A DNA stretch of 64,000 bases. Source: Ga0077530 sp035565975 (lineage in GTDB: Bacteria; Pseudomonadota; Alphaproteobacteria; Rhizobiales; Hyphomicrobiaceae). The translations under genes were made by a program, and so were the position numbers. The stretch covers positions 1 through 64,000 of the forward strand of contig DATMRT010000045.1 in assembly GCA_035565975.1 (NCBI GenBank), in the 5' to 3' direction. The notes below the pieces were generated by a model that saw only the letters and a program-made list of their open reading frames with translations, was not told where the DNA came from and did no database searches. Shown here piece by piece: positions 4,362-13,476 of the stretch; the stretch's first letter is position 1, and each line of letters starts with the position of its first letter.

Positions 4362-7280
4362 ATGTCGACTGACGTCGTTCTACTCACTGCGCTGGTTGTA
4401 TTGCCGTTCGCCGGCAGTGTCGTGGCAGCGCTTTTTCCGACGAATGCTCGAAATGCCGAAGCGTGGCTCGCTGGTGGTGTCGCGCTCGCAGAACTCGCGA
4501 TTGCCGCATACTTTTACGGGCCGATCGCACGGCGCGAGATTCCGCGCGCCGAATTCGAATGGCTGCCTCAGCTCGGGCTGAACTTCATCCTGCGCCTCGA
4601 CGGGTTTGCCTGGAGCTTCGTCGTCCTCGTCAGCGCCATCGGTCTGCTCGTCATTCTCTACGCGCGCTACTACATGTCGCCGGACGATCCGGTTCCGCGG
4701 TTCTTCTCCTTTCTTCTGGGATTCATGGGGGCGATGCTCGGCATCGTCACGGCCGGCAATCTGCTGCAAATCGCTTTCTTCTGGGAGCTTACGAGCCTCT
4801 ACTCGTTTCTTCTCATCTCCTACTGGCATCAGAACCAGAATGCTCGCGATGGTGCGCGGGTCACACTCATCGTGACGGCAGCAGGAGGGCTCTGCCTGTT
4901 CGCCGGGTTGATGTTCCTCGGCCAAATAGCGGGCAGCTACGATCTCGATGTCGTGCTCAAATCGGGCGCCAGCGTCACCGCCCATTCCCTTTATCTGCCA
5001 ACCCTTCTGCTGATCGCCGCCGGCGTTCTGACAAAGAGCGCGCAGTTTCCCTTTCATTTCTGGCTGCCGCGTGCGATGGCTGCTCCCACGCCCGTCTCGG
5101 CATATCTGCATTCGGCGGCCATGGTGAAAGCGGGCGTGTTCCTGCTGGCGCGGCTCTGGCCGACCATGGCCGGACACGACTACTGGTTCTGGATCTTCGT
5201 GCCGCTCGGCGTCACAACGCTGCTGCTCGGCTCCTTTCTCGCCCTCTTTCAGCAAGACCTCAAAGGTCTGCTTGCCTACTCTACCATCAGCCATCTGGGG
5301 CTGATCACGCTGCTGCTCGGACTCGGCAGCCGGCTGGCCGCTGTGGCGGCGATCTTTCACATCATGAACCACGCGACCTTCAAGGCCTCGCTGTTTATGG
5401 CGGCGGGCATCATCGACCGAGAGGCCGGTACGCGTGATATCCGTCGCCTGGGCGGCCTTTTCCGTGCCATGCCGATCACTGCCGTTCTGGCAATGGTGGC
5501 CGCGGCAGCCATGGCGGGCGTACCTCTGCTCAACGGTTTCCTGTCGAAGGAGATGTTCTTTGCGGAAACCATCGAGACGCATGTCGCTTCGGCGCTCGAT
5601 GATGCATTGCCGTATCTGGCGACGCTTGCCGGCATGTTCAGCGTCGCCTATTCGCTGCGCCTGATCCATCAGGTGTTCTTTGGTCCCAAGGCCACGGATC
5701 TTCCGCGCGCGCCGCACGATCCCGTGTTCTGGATGCTTCTGCCCATCGCCTTTCTCGTGCTGACCTGCATTCTTGTCGGCATTGCGCCGCAAGCCACGGT
5801 CGGAGCATTTCTCGACATCGCTGTCCGGGCAGCCCTCGCAACATCGACGCCCGACTACAGTCTCGCCGTGTGGCATGGCTTCACGCCGGCTCTATGGATG
5901 AGCTTACTTGCATTGACCGGAGGCATCATTCTCTACGCCGCAATGCTCAAGTATCTCTCCGGCGATGTGGAGGGTGCCCCCATCCTTCGTCGGCTGAAGG
6001 GGCAGCGCATCTTCGAGCGTGCGATCGCGATCGCCTCTTGGCGCGGTGCGAAAGGACTTGTGCAGTCATTGAGCTCGACGCGCCTTCAGCCGCAGCTCGT
6101 GCTCCTTCTCTGCGTGACGATACTCGCCGCGGTCTGGCCGCTGCAAAAAGGCTTGGTCGGGCTTTACGTGCCGAAGCTGCATGAGATCGATACGACCTTC
6201 CTGCTGGTCTGGATCGTCGGATGCGTGTGTGCCTTGGGCGCGGCGCAGCAGGCGAAGTTCCATCGTCTGGCTGCCGTTGTACTGATGGGCGGCGCGGGAC
6301 TGTCGACCTGCTTGACATTTGCTTGGGCCTCCGCGCCGGATCTGGCGCTGACGCAATTGCTCGTCGAGATCGTCACGACCGTGCTCCTGCTGCTCGGCCT
6401 CAGATGGCTCCCGAAGCGGCGGGAGGAAGCGGACCAGCCTGCGACCGCTCTCATTCGTGCGAGACGCTTCCGCGACCTTGCGATCGCGTGTACCGGCGGC
6501 GCTGGCCTTGCAGCGCTGTCCTATGCCGTCATGACGCGACCGCAGACGAGCACCATCGCCACCAATTTCCTCGAGAAGGCCTATGCCGAGGGCGGGGGCC
6601 GGAACGTCGTCAATGTCATTCTCGTCGACTTCAGGGGCTTTGATACACTCGGCGAGATCACGGTGCTCGGCATCGTCGCCATCACCGTGTACGCGCTGCT
6701 GCGCCGCTTCCGCCCGGCGCGCGAGAGCGTCGCCGTACCCGAGCAGAAGCAATTCCAGGACCGCTTCGATGCCGAGCACGATGCATTGAGCAAGGAAATG
6801 ATCTCCGCTCACTATATGATCGTGCCAGGCCTCATCATGCGACTTCTGTTTCCGGTCGTCGCGATGATGGCGGTATTTCTCTTCCTGCGCGGTCACGATC
6901 TGCCGGGTGGTGGCTTCGTTGCCGGGCTGACGCTCGCGATTGCCTTCATTCTCCAATACATCGCCGGCGGTGCGCGATGGGTCGAGGCGCGCCTGACGGT
7001 CCTGCCGGTCCGGTGGATCGGGTTCGGCCTGCTGGCGGCCTGCAGCACCGGCGTCGGCGCGGTCGTTCTCGGTCGCCCGTTCCTTACGTCATCCTTCCAG
7101 TACGTGGATTTCCCTGTTCTCGGCCGCTTGCCGATGGCCTCGGCCTTGCTCTTCGATCTGGGAGTCTTCGCGCTGGTTCTCGGAGCGACCGTCCTGATAC
7201 TCATCGCGCTTGCGCATCAGTCGATCCGCGTCAGCCGCACGGCCAGCAAGACGAGCCAGCCAGCAGAGCGGGCCATCTGA
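4362..7280 (+). CDS. mrpA: Na+/H+ antiporter subunit A, MrpA-MrpB fusion
   Basis: A 972-residue polytopic membrane protein. Residues about 1-500 resemble NuoL/ND5: WELTSLYSFLLISY carries the conserved Glu and LTKSAQFPFHFWLPRAMAAP the channel Lys. Residues about 560-760 match the MbhD/MbhE-like part, and from about 800 (HYMIVPGLIMRLLFPVVAMM, FLRGHDLPGGGFVAGL) the MnhB domain. Alphaproteobacterial Mrp/Pha systems often have this A-B fusion, which explains the missing separate mrpB. It forms the proton-path core of the multi-subunit antiporter in the inner membrane. Start at ATG 4362 behind GGAGGG. It overlaps mrpC by one base (ATGA) and leads the operon. Confidence 0.95.
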   Translation: MSTDVVLLTALVVLPFAGSVVAALFPTNARNAEAWLAGGVALAELAIAAYFYGPIARREIPRAEFEWLPQLGLNFILRLDGFAWSFVVLVSAIGLLVILYARYYMSPDDPVPRFFSFLLGFMGAMLGIVTAGNLLQIAFFWELTSLYSFLLISYWHQNQNARDGARVTLIVTAAGGLCLFAGLMFLGQIAGSYDLDVVLKSGASVTAHSLYLPTLLLIAAGVLTKSAQFPFHFWLPRAMAAPTPVSAYLHSAAMVKAGVFLLARLWPTMAGHDYWFWIFVPLGVTTLLLGSFLALFQQDLKGLLAYSTISHLGLITLLLGLGSRLAAVAAIFHIMNHATFKASLFMAAGIIDREAGTRDIRRLGGLFRAMPITAVLAMVAAAAMAGVPLLNGFLSKEMFFAETIETHVASALDDALPYLATLAGMFSVAYSLRLIHQVFFGPKATDLPRAPHDPVFWMLLPIAFLVLTCILVGIAPQATVGAFLDIAVRAALATSTPDYSLAVWHGFTPALWMSLLALTGGIILYAAMLKYLSGDVEGAPILRRLKGQRIFERAIAIASWRGAKGLVQSLSSTRLQPQLVLLLCVTILAAVWPLQKGLVGLYVPKLHEIDTTFLLVWIVGCVCALGAAQQAKFHRLAAVVLMGGAGLSTCLTFAWASAPDLALTQLLVEIVTTVLLLLGLRWLPKRREEADQPATALIRARRFRDLAIACTGGAGLAALSYAVMTRPQTSTIATNFLEKAYAEGGGRNVVNVILVDFRGFDTLGEITVLGIVAITVYALLRRFRPARESVAVPEQKQFQDRFDAEHDALSKEMISAHYMIVPGLIMRLLFPVVAMMAVFLFLRGHDLPGGGFVAGLTLAIAFILQYIAGGARWVEARLTVLPVRWIGFGLLAACSTGVGAVVLGRPFLTSSFQYVDFPVLGRLPMASALLFDLGVFALVLGATVLILIALAHQSIRVSRTASKTSQPAERAI

Positions 7281-7627
7281 TGGAGCTCGTGATCTCCATA
7301 ACCATTGGTGTTCTGGGCGGCTCGGGATTGTGGCTCCTTCTGCGGCCCCGGACCTTTCAGGTGATCATCGGGCTGTCGCTTATATCCTATGCCGTCAATC
7401 TCTTCATCTTCAGCATGGGACGCCTGCGTGTCGGCGCCCCGCCGGTTCTCCTCCACCCGTCGGTTCCCGGTGATCTCGAGCACTACACCGACCCGCTGCC
7501 CCAGGCGCTGGTGCTGACCGCCATTGTCATCAGTTTTGCGATGACGGCGCTCTTTCTCGTTGTGATGCTTGCTGCGCGGGGATTGTCCGGCAGCGATCAC
7601 GTCGATAGCGCGGAGCGGGGCCCGTGA
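7280..7627 (+). CDS. mrpC: Na+/H+ antiporter subunit C
   Basis: A 115-residue protein with three membrane segments, related to NuoK. VIIGLSLISYAVNLFIFSMG and DPLPQALVLTAIVISFAMTA are the family blocks. The ATG overlaps the mrpA stop, and its own stop overlaps the GTG start of mrpD, so the genes are probably translationally coupled. It supports assembly of the Mrp complex next to MrpD. Residues after about 105 (GSDHVDSAERGP) form a short polar tail. Confidence 0.93.
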   Translation: MELVISITIGVLGGSGLWLLLRPRTFQVIIGLSLISYAVNLFIFSMGRLRVGAPPVLLHPSVPGDLEHYTDPLPQALVLTAIVISFAMTALFLVVMLAARGLSGSDHVDSAERGP

Positions 7628-9258
7628 CCATCACTGATCACCTGATCATCGCGCCGATCCTCATTCCGCTCTTCGCCGGCGGACTGATGTTGGTACTCGA
7701 CGGCCGCCGCCGCGAGGTCGTGACTATAATCAGCATTCTCTCGACGCTGGCTCTACTCACGGTTGCCATAGCACTCCTGATGGCGAGCATGGAGGAAGAT
7801 CCGGCGCGAACGGTCAGGGTCTACCTTCTCGGCAACTGGCCGGCCAGCTTCGGCATTGTTTTGGTCGCTGACAGGCTCGCGACCCTGATGCTGCTGCTGA
7901 CCGCCACGCTCGGCTGCGCCGTGCTGCTCTTTGCCCTGGCCTCGTGGCACCGCGCGGGCAGTTATTTCCATCCGCTGTTCCAGTTTCTGCTCATGGGATT
8001 GAACGGCGCTTTCCTGACGGGCGACCTGTTCAACCTCTTCGTCTTCTTCGAGGTCCTGCTCGCGGCATCGTATGGCCTGGCTCTTTACGGCTCGGGACGC
8101 GCACGTGTCAGCGCAAGCCTCCACTACATCGTGATCAACCTCGCGGCATCTACGCTTTTCCTCGTCGGCGTCAGCCTGATCTACGGCACTGCCGGAACGC
8201 TCAACATGGCGGCGCTCGGCGAGCGGATTCCGGCCCTCGACCCCTCGGAGCGGCGGCTGTTCGAGATTGGCGCGGCGATCCTCGGCGTCGCCTTTCTGGT
8301 GAAGGCTGCGGCGTGGCCGCTCGGCTTCTGGCTGCCGACCGTGTACGCGGCGGCGAGCGCACCGGCCGCAGCGCTCTTCGCGGTCATGACCAAGGTCGGC
8401 TTCTACGTCATTCTGAGAGTGGGATCGATAACCACCGAGGCCTCGGGAGGCGCCTCGATGCTCTTCGGGGAAGGGTGGCTGTTCGCGATCGGCGTCGCGA
8501 CAATAGGCTTTGCGGCAATCGCCATGCTCGCCTCGCAAGACATGGGCCGGCTCGCCGGCTACAGCGTGCTCGTTTCGTCGGGGACCACGCTGGCCGCCAT
8601 TGGCTTGGGCGGCACAGGCATGACGAGTGCGGCGCTGTACTATCTCGTGAGCTCCACATTGACGGTTGCAGCATTCTTCCTGCTGGTCGAGCTCGTCGAG
8701 CGCGGCCGGACTCCCGCCGACGATGTCCTGGCCGTGACGCTGGAGGCCTATGGCGCGGAGGAAGAAGAAGCCGAGGAAGAAGAGGAAGTCGGAGTTGCCA
8801 TACCCGCTATCCTGGCGGTGCTCGGCATCGCGTTTCTGGCATGCGCACTGCTTCTCGCCGGCCTGCCACCGCTTTCCGGTTTCATCGCGAAATTCGCGCT
8901 GATCAGCAACCTCCTCGAGCAGCACTGGCTTACGGGCGGCGGCATCGTGTCCGTGCAGGGCTGGATACTGCTGTTCGTAATAATTGTCTCCGGTCTCACG
9001 ACCGTCGTCGCTGTGACGCGCGCGGGGATGCGCACGTTCTGGACATTCACGGAGCGCGAGCTACCGCATGTTCGTGGATTGGAGCTTAGTGCCGTTGCTC
9101 TTCTCCTTTTTATTTGTGTCGTCCTCACCGTGCAGGCCGGCCCGATCATGCGTTTTATGCAACTGACCGCCCATGGGCTTGAGCTCGGACGCCCCTACAT
9201 TGGCGCTGTGCAGGCGCAGCCAGGCGCCGCGCCTTTGAAGCAGGAGCGCGCGCCATGA
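7624..9258 (+). CDS. mrpD: Na+/H+ antiporter subunit D
   Basis: A 544-residue NuoM/N-like membrane subunit starting at GTG 7624. FNLFVFFEVLLAASYGLALY holds the conserved Glu, and AFLVKAAAWPLGFWLPTVYA the conserved Lys. With MrpA it forms one of the two antiporter-like channels. About residues 375-395 contain an unusual run of acidic residues (AEEEEAEEEEEVG) in a loop between membrane segments, which looks like a lineage-specific insertion. It overlaps mrpC by 4 bases and mrpE by 4 bases. Confidence 0.94.
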   Translation: MTITDHLIIAPILIPLFAGGLMLVLDGRRREVVTIISILSTLALLTVAIALLMASMEEDPARTVRVYLLGNWPASFGIVLVADRLATLMLLLTATLGCAVLLFALASWHRAGSYFHPLFQFLLMGLNGAFLTGDLFNLFVFFEVLLAASYGLALYGSGRARVSASLHYIVINLAASTLFLVGVSLIYGTAGTLNMAALGERIPALDPSERRLFEIGAAILGVAFLVKAAAWPLGFWLPTVYAAASAPAAALFAVMTKVGFYVILRVGSITTEASGGASMLFGEGWLFAIGVATIGFAAIAMLASQDMGRLAGYSVLVSSGTTLAAIGLGGTGMTSAALYYLVSSTLTVAAFFLLVELVERGRTPADDVLAVTLEAYGAEEEEAEEEEEVGVAIPAILAVLGIAFLACALLLAGLPPLSGFIAKFALISNLLEQHWLTGGGIVSVQGWILLFVIIVSGLTTVVAVTRAGMRTFWTFTERELPHVRGLELSAVALLLFICVVLTVQAGPIMRFMQLTAHGLELGRPYIGAVQAQPGAAPLKQERAP

Positions 9259-9740
9259 GCCGATGGCTGCCGTTTCCCGTCATCTCCGCGATGCTACTGG
9301 GCACTTGGCTGCTCCTCAACGAGAGCCTTTCGGTGGGGCATGTCCTGCTCGGCAGCGTACTTGCAGTGACCGGATCATGGATCCTGGTGCGCCTCGAAGC
9401 CCCATCGCTACTCTTCAGACGGCTTTGGGTCATCGTCCAGCTGGGCCTCAAAGTGATCGTGGATATGGCGCGCTCGAACTACCGCGTCGCGCGCTTGACA
9501 TTCAAGGACAAGCCCTTCCGGACGCCAGGCTTTGTCCGGATCCAGCTAAGCGTGCGCTCTCATTACAGCCTCGCTATTCTTGCGTGCATCATCACCGCGA
9601 CGCCGGGAACGAGCTGGGTTGCCTATGAGCCAGCAGACAATGTGCTGATCATCCACGTCCTCGATCTCGTCGATGACGACGACTGGGGTGAGATCATCAG
9701 GGTCCGCTACGAGGGCCTGTTGAAGGAGATCTTCGAATGA
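9255..9740 (+). CDS. mrpE: Na+/H+ antiporter subunit E
   Basis: A 161-residue protein with N-terminal membrane helices and a cytoplasmic C-terminal domain. LKVIVDMARSNYRVARLTF, ITATPGTSWVAYEP and LIIHVLDL match the MnhE/PhaE family. It helps assemble and stabilise the complex. The start overlaps the mrpD stop and the stop overlaps the mrpF start. Confidence 0.92.
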   Translation: MSRWLPFPVISAMLLGTWLLLNESLSVGHVLLGSVLAVTGSWILVRLEAPSLLFRRLWVIVQLGLKVIVDMARSNYRVARLTFKDKPFRTPGFVRIQLSVRSHYSLAILACIITATPGTSWVAYEPADNVLIIHVLDLVDDDDWGEIIRVRYEGLLKEIFE

Positions 9741-10018
9741 GCGGGCTGATCCTGACCACCGCACTCACGTTGTCCAAGATCTTTCTCACGCTGGCGATGG
9801 CCGCCGTGGCCTTTCGCATCTTGCGAGGCCCGAGGGCGCAAGATCGCGTCATCGGCATGGATGCGCTTTACGTTAATGCCATGCTCTTGCTGTTGGTGTT
9901 CGGCATCGGCTCCGGTACGACGCTCTATTTCGAGGTGGCGCTGGCCATCGGTTTGCTGGGCTTCGTTACGACCGTTGCCATGGCGAAGTTCCTCATGCGC
10001 GGCGAGGTCATCGAATGA
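9737..10018 (+). CDS. mrpF: Na+/H+ antiporter subunit F
   Basis: A 93-residue protein with three membrane helices. FRILRGPRAQDRVIGMDALY and the final GFVTTVAMAKFLMRGEVIE are the MnhF/PhaF signature. It overlaps mrpE and mrpG by 4 bases each. Small Mrp subunits of this type are needed for complex formation and have been linked to cation and bile-salt efflux in other organisms. Confidence 0.93.
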   Translation: MSGLILTTALTLSKIFLTLAMAAVAFRILRGPRAQDRVIGMDALYVNAMLLLLVFGIGSGTTLYFEVALAIGLLGFVTTVAMAKFLMRGEVIE

Positions 10019-10431
10019 GCAAGATCGAAGACCTGCCGCTGTGGGCCGCTATTCTGATATCGGCACTGCTTGTCACAGGTTCGGGTCTGGCTCTGATTGG
10101 CTCGATTGGCTTGCTGCGCTTCAAGACTTTTTATGAGCGTGTCCATGCCCCGACGCTCGGGACGACGATGGGATTGTTCACCATCCTGGCTGCGTCGATG
10201 TTGTACTTCTCGCTGACTCAGACACGTGCGGTTGTCCACGAAGTGCTGATCGGAATATTCGTCACGACGACCACGCCCGTGACATTCATGCTTCTGGTTC
10301 AGGCAACGCTATATCGCGACCGCTTCGAGGGGTCAGACCCGCTATCCGGCCTCAGTGCCGAGCAGCCGCGCTCTGGCACGCCAGACGATGCAAATAGCTC
10401 TGCCACACCACGGAAAACGACCGGCTCATGA
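10015..10431 (+). CDS. mrpG: Na+/H+ antiporter subunit G
   Basis: A 138-residue membrane protein. The block IGLLRFKTFYERVHAPTLGT is diagnostic for MnhG/PhaG. Three hydrophobic segments end near residue 100, and the remaining 35 residues are a polar, low-complexity tail. It is the last gene of the mrp operon, whose genes all overlap by 1-4 bases, and is followed by a 213-base gap before the GH15 gene. Confidence 0.93.
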   Translation: MSKIEDLPLWAAILISALLVTGSGLALIGSIGLLRFKTFYERVHAPTLGTTMGLFTILAASMLYFSLTQTRAVVHEVLIGIFVTTTTPVTFMLLVQATLYRDRFEGSDPLSGLSAEQPRSGTPDDANSSATPRKTTGS

Positions 10432-10644
10432 TCAACGGATCGTCCACATCGCGACAGAGATGTCGCCTATAGGACAAGGAGCGGCCATTCGAACTCGGCG
10501 TTCGGTGACCAGACCGGCGCAAAGGCACTGTTCGCTTTCTCTGCATAGCTTCCGCCAGCCTCCGCCAGAAAACCCCCTCACTGCTGCGACGATAAGATCA
10601 CCTTGTCGGCGGAACAGGCGAGCAGCAGGCGCGTTCAGTGAACG

Positions 10645-12468
10645 ATGACACATAGCGGACGCCGCATCGAAGATTACTCCATGATCGGGGACTGCGAGAC
10701 AGCGGCGCTCGTCCATCGGACGGGCTCCATAGACTGGCTTTGCTGGCCACGCTTCGATTCGGACGCCTGCTTTTCAGCGCTTCTCGGCGACGACGATCAC
10801 GGCCGCTGGCTGATCCAGCCCGCGGGCGAGATTCTCGCCACGTCACAACGCTATCGTCCCGGCACGATCATCCTGGAGACCGAGTTCCGCACGGCGAGCG
10901 GATGTGCCGTGCTGATCGATTTCATGCCCCTGCGGGACGGCACGTCCAACATCGTCCGCCTCGTCGTCGGCCGGGAAGGGCGTGTCGACATGCGGATGCA
11001 GTTGATCATCCGCTTTGGATACGGTGTCGATGTCCCGTGGGTCCGGCGAAGCGGCAATACGCTGACGGCCATCGCCGGTCCAGACCTCCTGTCGCTCTTC
11101 ACGCCGGTGACCTTACAGCCAGCCGGATTCACGACGGTTTCAACGTTTGCGGTCGAGGCGGGACAGACCGTCCCGTTCGTGCTGGCGTACAGCCCATCCC
11201 ACATTCCGCCGGCTGATCCAGTCGCTCCCGATACCGCTCTTGCCGCCACGGAGAAATTCTGGAGCGACTGGTCCGCGCGTTGTTGTCCGGCCGGCGAGTG
11301 GACGGATGCTGTGTCGCGCTCGCTCATCACGCTCAAAGCGCTGACGTACGAGCCGACAGGTGGCATTGTCGCCGCGCCGACGACGTCGTTGCCCGAATTG
11401 CTCGGTGGCGAGCGCAACTGGGATTACCGCTACTGCTGGCTCAGAGATTCGACGCAGACGCTGCGAGCGCTGATGTCGGCCGGCTATTTCGACGAAGCCC
11501 GCGCGTGGCGAGAATGGCTGCTGCGCGCCGTTGCGGGTAGCCCCAAGCAGATGCAGATCATGTACGGGCTTGCCGGCGAGCGCCGGCTTACGGAGTGGCA
11601 TGCAACGTGGCTGCCCGGATTCGGAAACAGCCAGCCCGTCCGCGTCGGAAATGCGGCTCATGTTCAGCTACAGCTCGATGTTTTTGGCGAGGTCATCGAT
11701 ACCCTCCACCAAGCCGGGCTCGGCGGTCTGGTACCGAGTGCGAGCGGATGGGATCTCCAGCTCGCGCTCCTCGATGAGCTCTCGGAGCTTTGGCGAAGGC
11801 CCGATCGCGGCATTTGGGAATCCCGCGGCGAGCCCCAGCATTTCACCTATTCCAAGGTGATGTCGTGGGTCGCGTTCGACCGGGCGGTGAAGTCGATCGA
11901 GATGTTCGGCCTCGAGGGCCCGCTCGAACGTTGGAAGGCCATTCGCCACGACATCCACGAGGATGTCTGCGCCAACGGCTACAATCGCGACAAGGATTGC
12001 TTTGTCCAGAGCTACACGACGGCTGAACTCGATGCGAGCCTGCTTCTGTTGCCGGCCGTTGGCTTCCTTCCTCCGGACGATCCGCGCATACGGCGCACGG
12101 TCGAAGCCATCGAGCGCGAGTTGACGTTCGACGGGCTGGTGCTGCGCTACAATACACATAAGGCCGACGATGGCCTGCCGCCGGGAGAGGGCGCATTCCT
12201 CGCCTGCTCCTTCTGGCTGGCGGACGCGCTCCTGCTGATCGGGCGCAAGGAAGATGCGCGCCGCCTCTTCGAACGGCTTCTCGGGCTTCGCAACAATCTC
12301 GGTCTTCTGGCCGAGGAGTACGATCCTCGCCAAAAGCAAATGCTCGGGAACTTTCCGCAAGCATTCTCCTGCATTGCCTTGATCAATACGGCCTACAATC
12401 TGGCCCAGGCCTACAAGGCCGGCGAGCCTTCGCGCGCTGTTCGCACAGACGAACCGGGGAGATCCTAG
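10645..12468 (+). CDS. GH15-family glucoamylase/trehalase-like hydrolase
   Basis: A 607-residue cytosolic protein (no signal peptide). RIEDYSMIGDCETAALVHRTG and SIDWLCWPRFDSDACFSALLG form the N-terminal domain typical of bacterial GH15 proteins. The (alpha/alpha)6 barrel follows, with NWDYRYCWLRDSTQTLRAL and a later GEGAFLACSFWLADALLLIG, which supplies the catalytic Glu region. Such enzymes release glucose from alpha-glucans or cleave trehalose. The exact substrate cannot be told from sequence. It runs in the mrp direction but after a 213-base gap and converges on the SDR gene, with only 20 bases between stops. Confidence 0.88.
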   Translation: MTHSGRRIEDYSMIGDCETAALVHRTGSIDWLCWPRFDSDACFSALLGDDDHGRWLIQPAGEILATSQRYRPGTIILETEFRTASGCAVLIDFMPLRDGTSNIVRLVVGREGRVDMRMQLIIRFGYGVDVPWVRRSGNTLTAIAGPDLLSLFTPVTLQPAGFTTVSTFAVEAGQTVPFVLAYSPSHIPPADPVAPDTALAATEKFWSDWSARCCPAGEWTDAVSRSLITLKALTYEPTGGIVAAPTTSLPELLGGERNWDYRYCWLRDSTQTLRALMSAGYFDEARAWREWLLRAVAGSPKQMQIMYGLAGERRLTEWHATWLPGFGNSQPVRVGNAAHVQLQLDVFGEVIDTLHQAGLGGLVPSASGWDLQLALLDELSELWRRPDRGIWESRGEPQHFTYSKVMSWVAFDRAVKSIEMFGLEGPLERWKAIRHDIHEDVCANGYNRDKDCFVQSYTTAELDASLLLLPAVGFLPPDDPRIRRTVEAIERELTFDGLVLRYNTHKADDGLPPGEGAFLACSFWLADALLLIGRKEDARRLFERLLGLRNNLGLLAEEYDPRQKQMLGNFPQAFSCIALINTAYNLAQAYKAGEPSRAVRTDEPGRS

Positions 12469-12488
12469 GCCCGCATTCCGGCCGATTT

Positions 12489-13286
12489 TCACCCCGAGGA
12501 GCGAAATGCCGGATAGAGGCTCATGCCGCCGTCGACGACGATCGAGGTGCCGGTAATGTAGTCGGCATCATCGGAGGCGAGCCATGCGGCAACCCGCGCG
12601 ATGTCCTTTGGCTCGCCGATGCGTCCGTACGGGATGAGCTTCAGAAGCTCCTTTGCCTCAGAGGGATCCGACCATACATCCTCGTTGATAGGTGTCCGGA
12701 TCGCGCCGGGCGCGATGGCGTTGACGCGGATACCTTCACTTGCGACCTCTTGCGCCAACGTTTTCATCATGAGCATCACACCGCCTTTGGATGCCGCGTA
12801 GTTCACGTGGCCGGCCCACGGGATCACCTGATGAACCGAGCTGATGCAGATAATCTTGCCGCGCGCTCGGGAACTCGACGGCTGCTCCTGACGGCGAAAC
12901 TGGCGGATCGCCTGCTGCGCACACAAGAACTGGCCCGTCAGATTAGTGTCGATCACACTTTGCCACTGATCGAGCGTCAAATCGGCAATCGCACCGTCCT
13001 GCTGAATTCCGGCATTCGCGACCAGGATATCGAGCCGGCCAAACTCGGCCACGACGGCCTCGACCATGTCGCGTACATCAGCGCTCCGCGCGACGTCTGC
13101 GCGGATTGCGAGAGCATGGCTTCCACTCCGCTTGATCTCCCGGACGACCGTCTCGGCGGCTGAGGGATCACCGCGATAGTTGACGCCGACACGCGCGCCG
13201 GCCGCGCCAAGCGCAATGCTGATCGCGGCGCCAATACCCGAGCCGGCACCGGTGACGAGTGCCGTCTGGCCGAGAAGTGAGGGCAT
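12489..13286 (-). CDS. SDR-family oxidoreductase, glucose 1-dehydrogenase-like
   Basis: A 265-residue classical short-chain dehydrogenase. TGAGSGIG near the N-terminus is the dinucleotide-binding glycine motif and NAGIQ the structural motif. Catalytic Ser is in CISSVHQ, and Tyr and Lys in NYAASKGG. The C-terminal YITGTSIVVDGGMSLYP is usual for glucose 1-dehydrogenase and 3-oxoacyl reductase-like members. Start set at ATG 13286. In-frame upstream starts up to 13364 add residues without resemblance. The nearby GH15 enzyme makes sugar oxidation plausible, but the substrate is unknown. Confidence 0.88.
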   Translation of the reverse strand: MPSLLGQTALVTGAGSGIGAAISIALGAAGARVGVNYRGDPSAAETVVREIKRSGSHALAIRADVARSADVRDMVEAVVAEFGRLDILVANAGIQQDGAIADLTLDQWQSVIDTNLTGQFLCAQQAIRQFRRQEQPSSSRARGKIICISSVHQVIPWAGHVNYAASKGGVMLMMKTLAQEVASEGIRVNAIAPGAIRTPINEDVWSDPSEAKELLKLIPYGRIGEPKDIARVAAWLASDDADYITGTSIVVDGGMSLYPAFRSSG

Positions 13287-13476
13287 GATCAGCTCCGCAC
13301 GCATCCAGCGTGTGATTGTTGTGGCGCGGTGACCGTGACCGTTCGATTTCCGCACGTATTGCACTGGGCTGTGACCGACCAGACCCGATCGCGCGGTGCC
13401 TGCACGCGCCCCATAACCGATGAAGCCCGTGGTCCGTGAAATCGTTCCTGCGTCCGTTTATCCGGGCCGGCAGGCG

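Noticed and set aside
4380..5876. Long minus-strand open frame opposite mrpA
   Set aside because: Gln/Arg/His-rich with no resemblance to any family, and entirely inside the clear mrpA gene.
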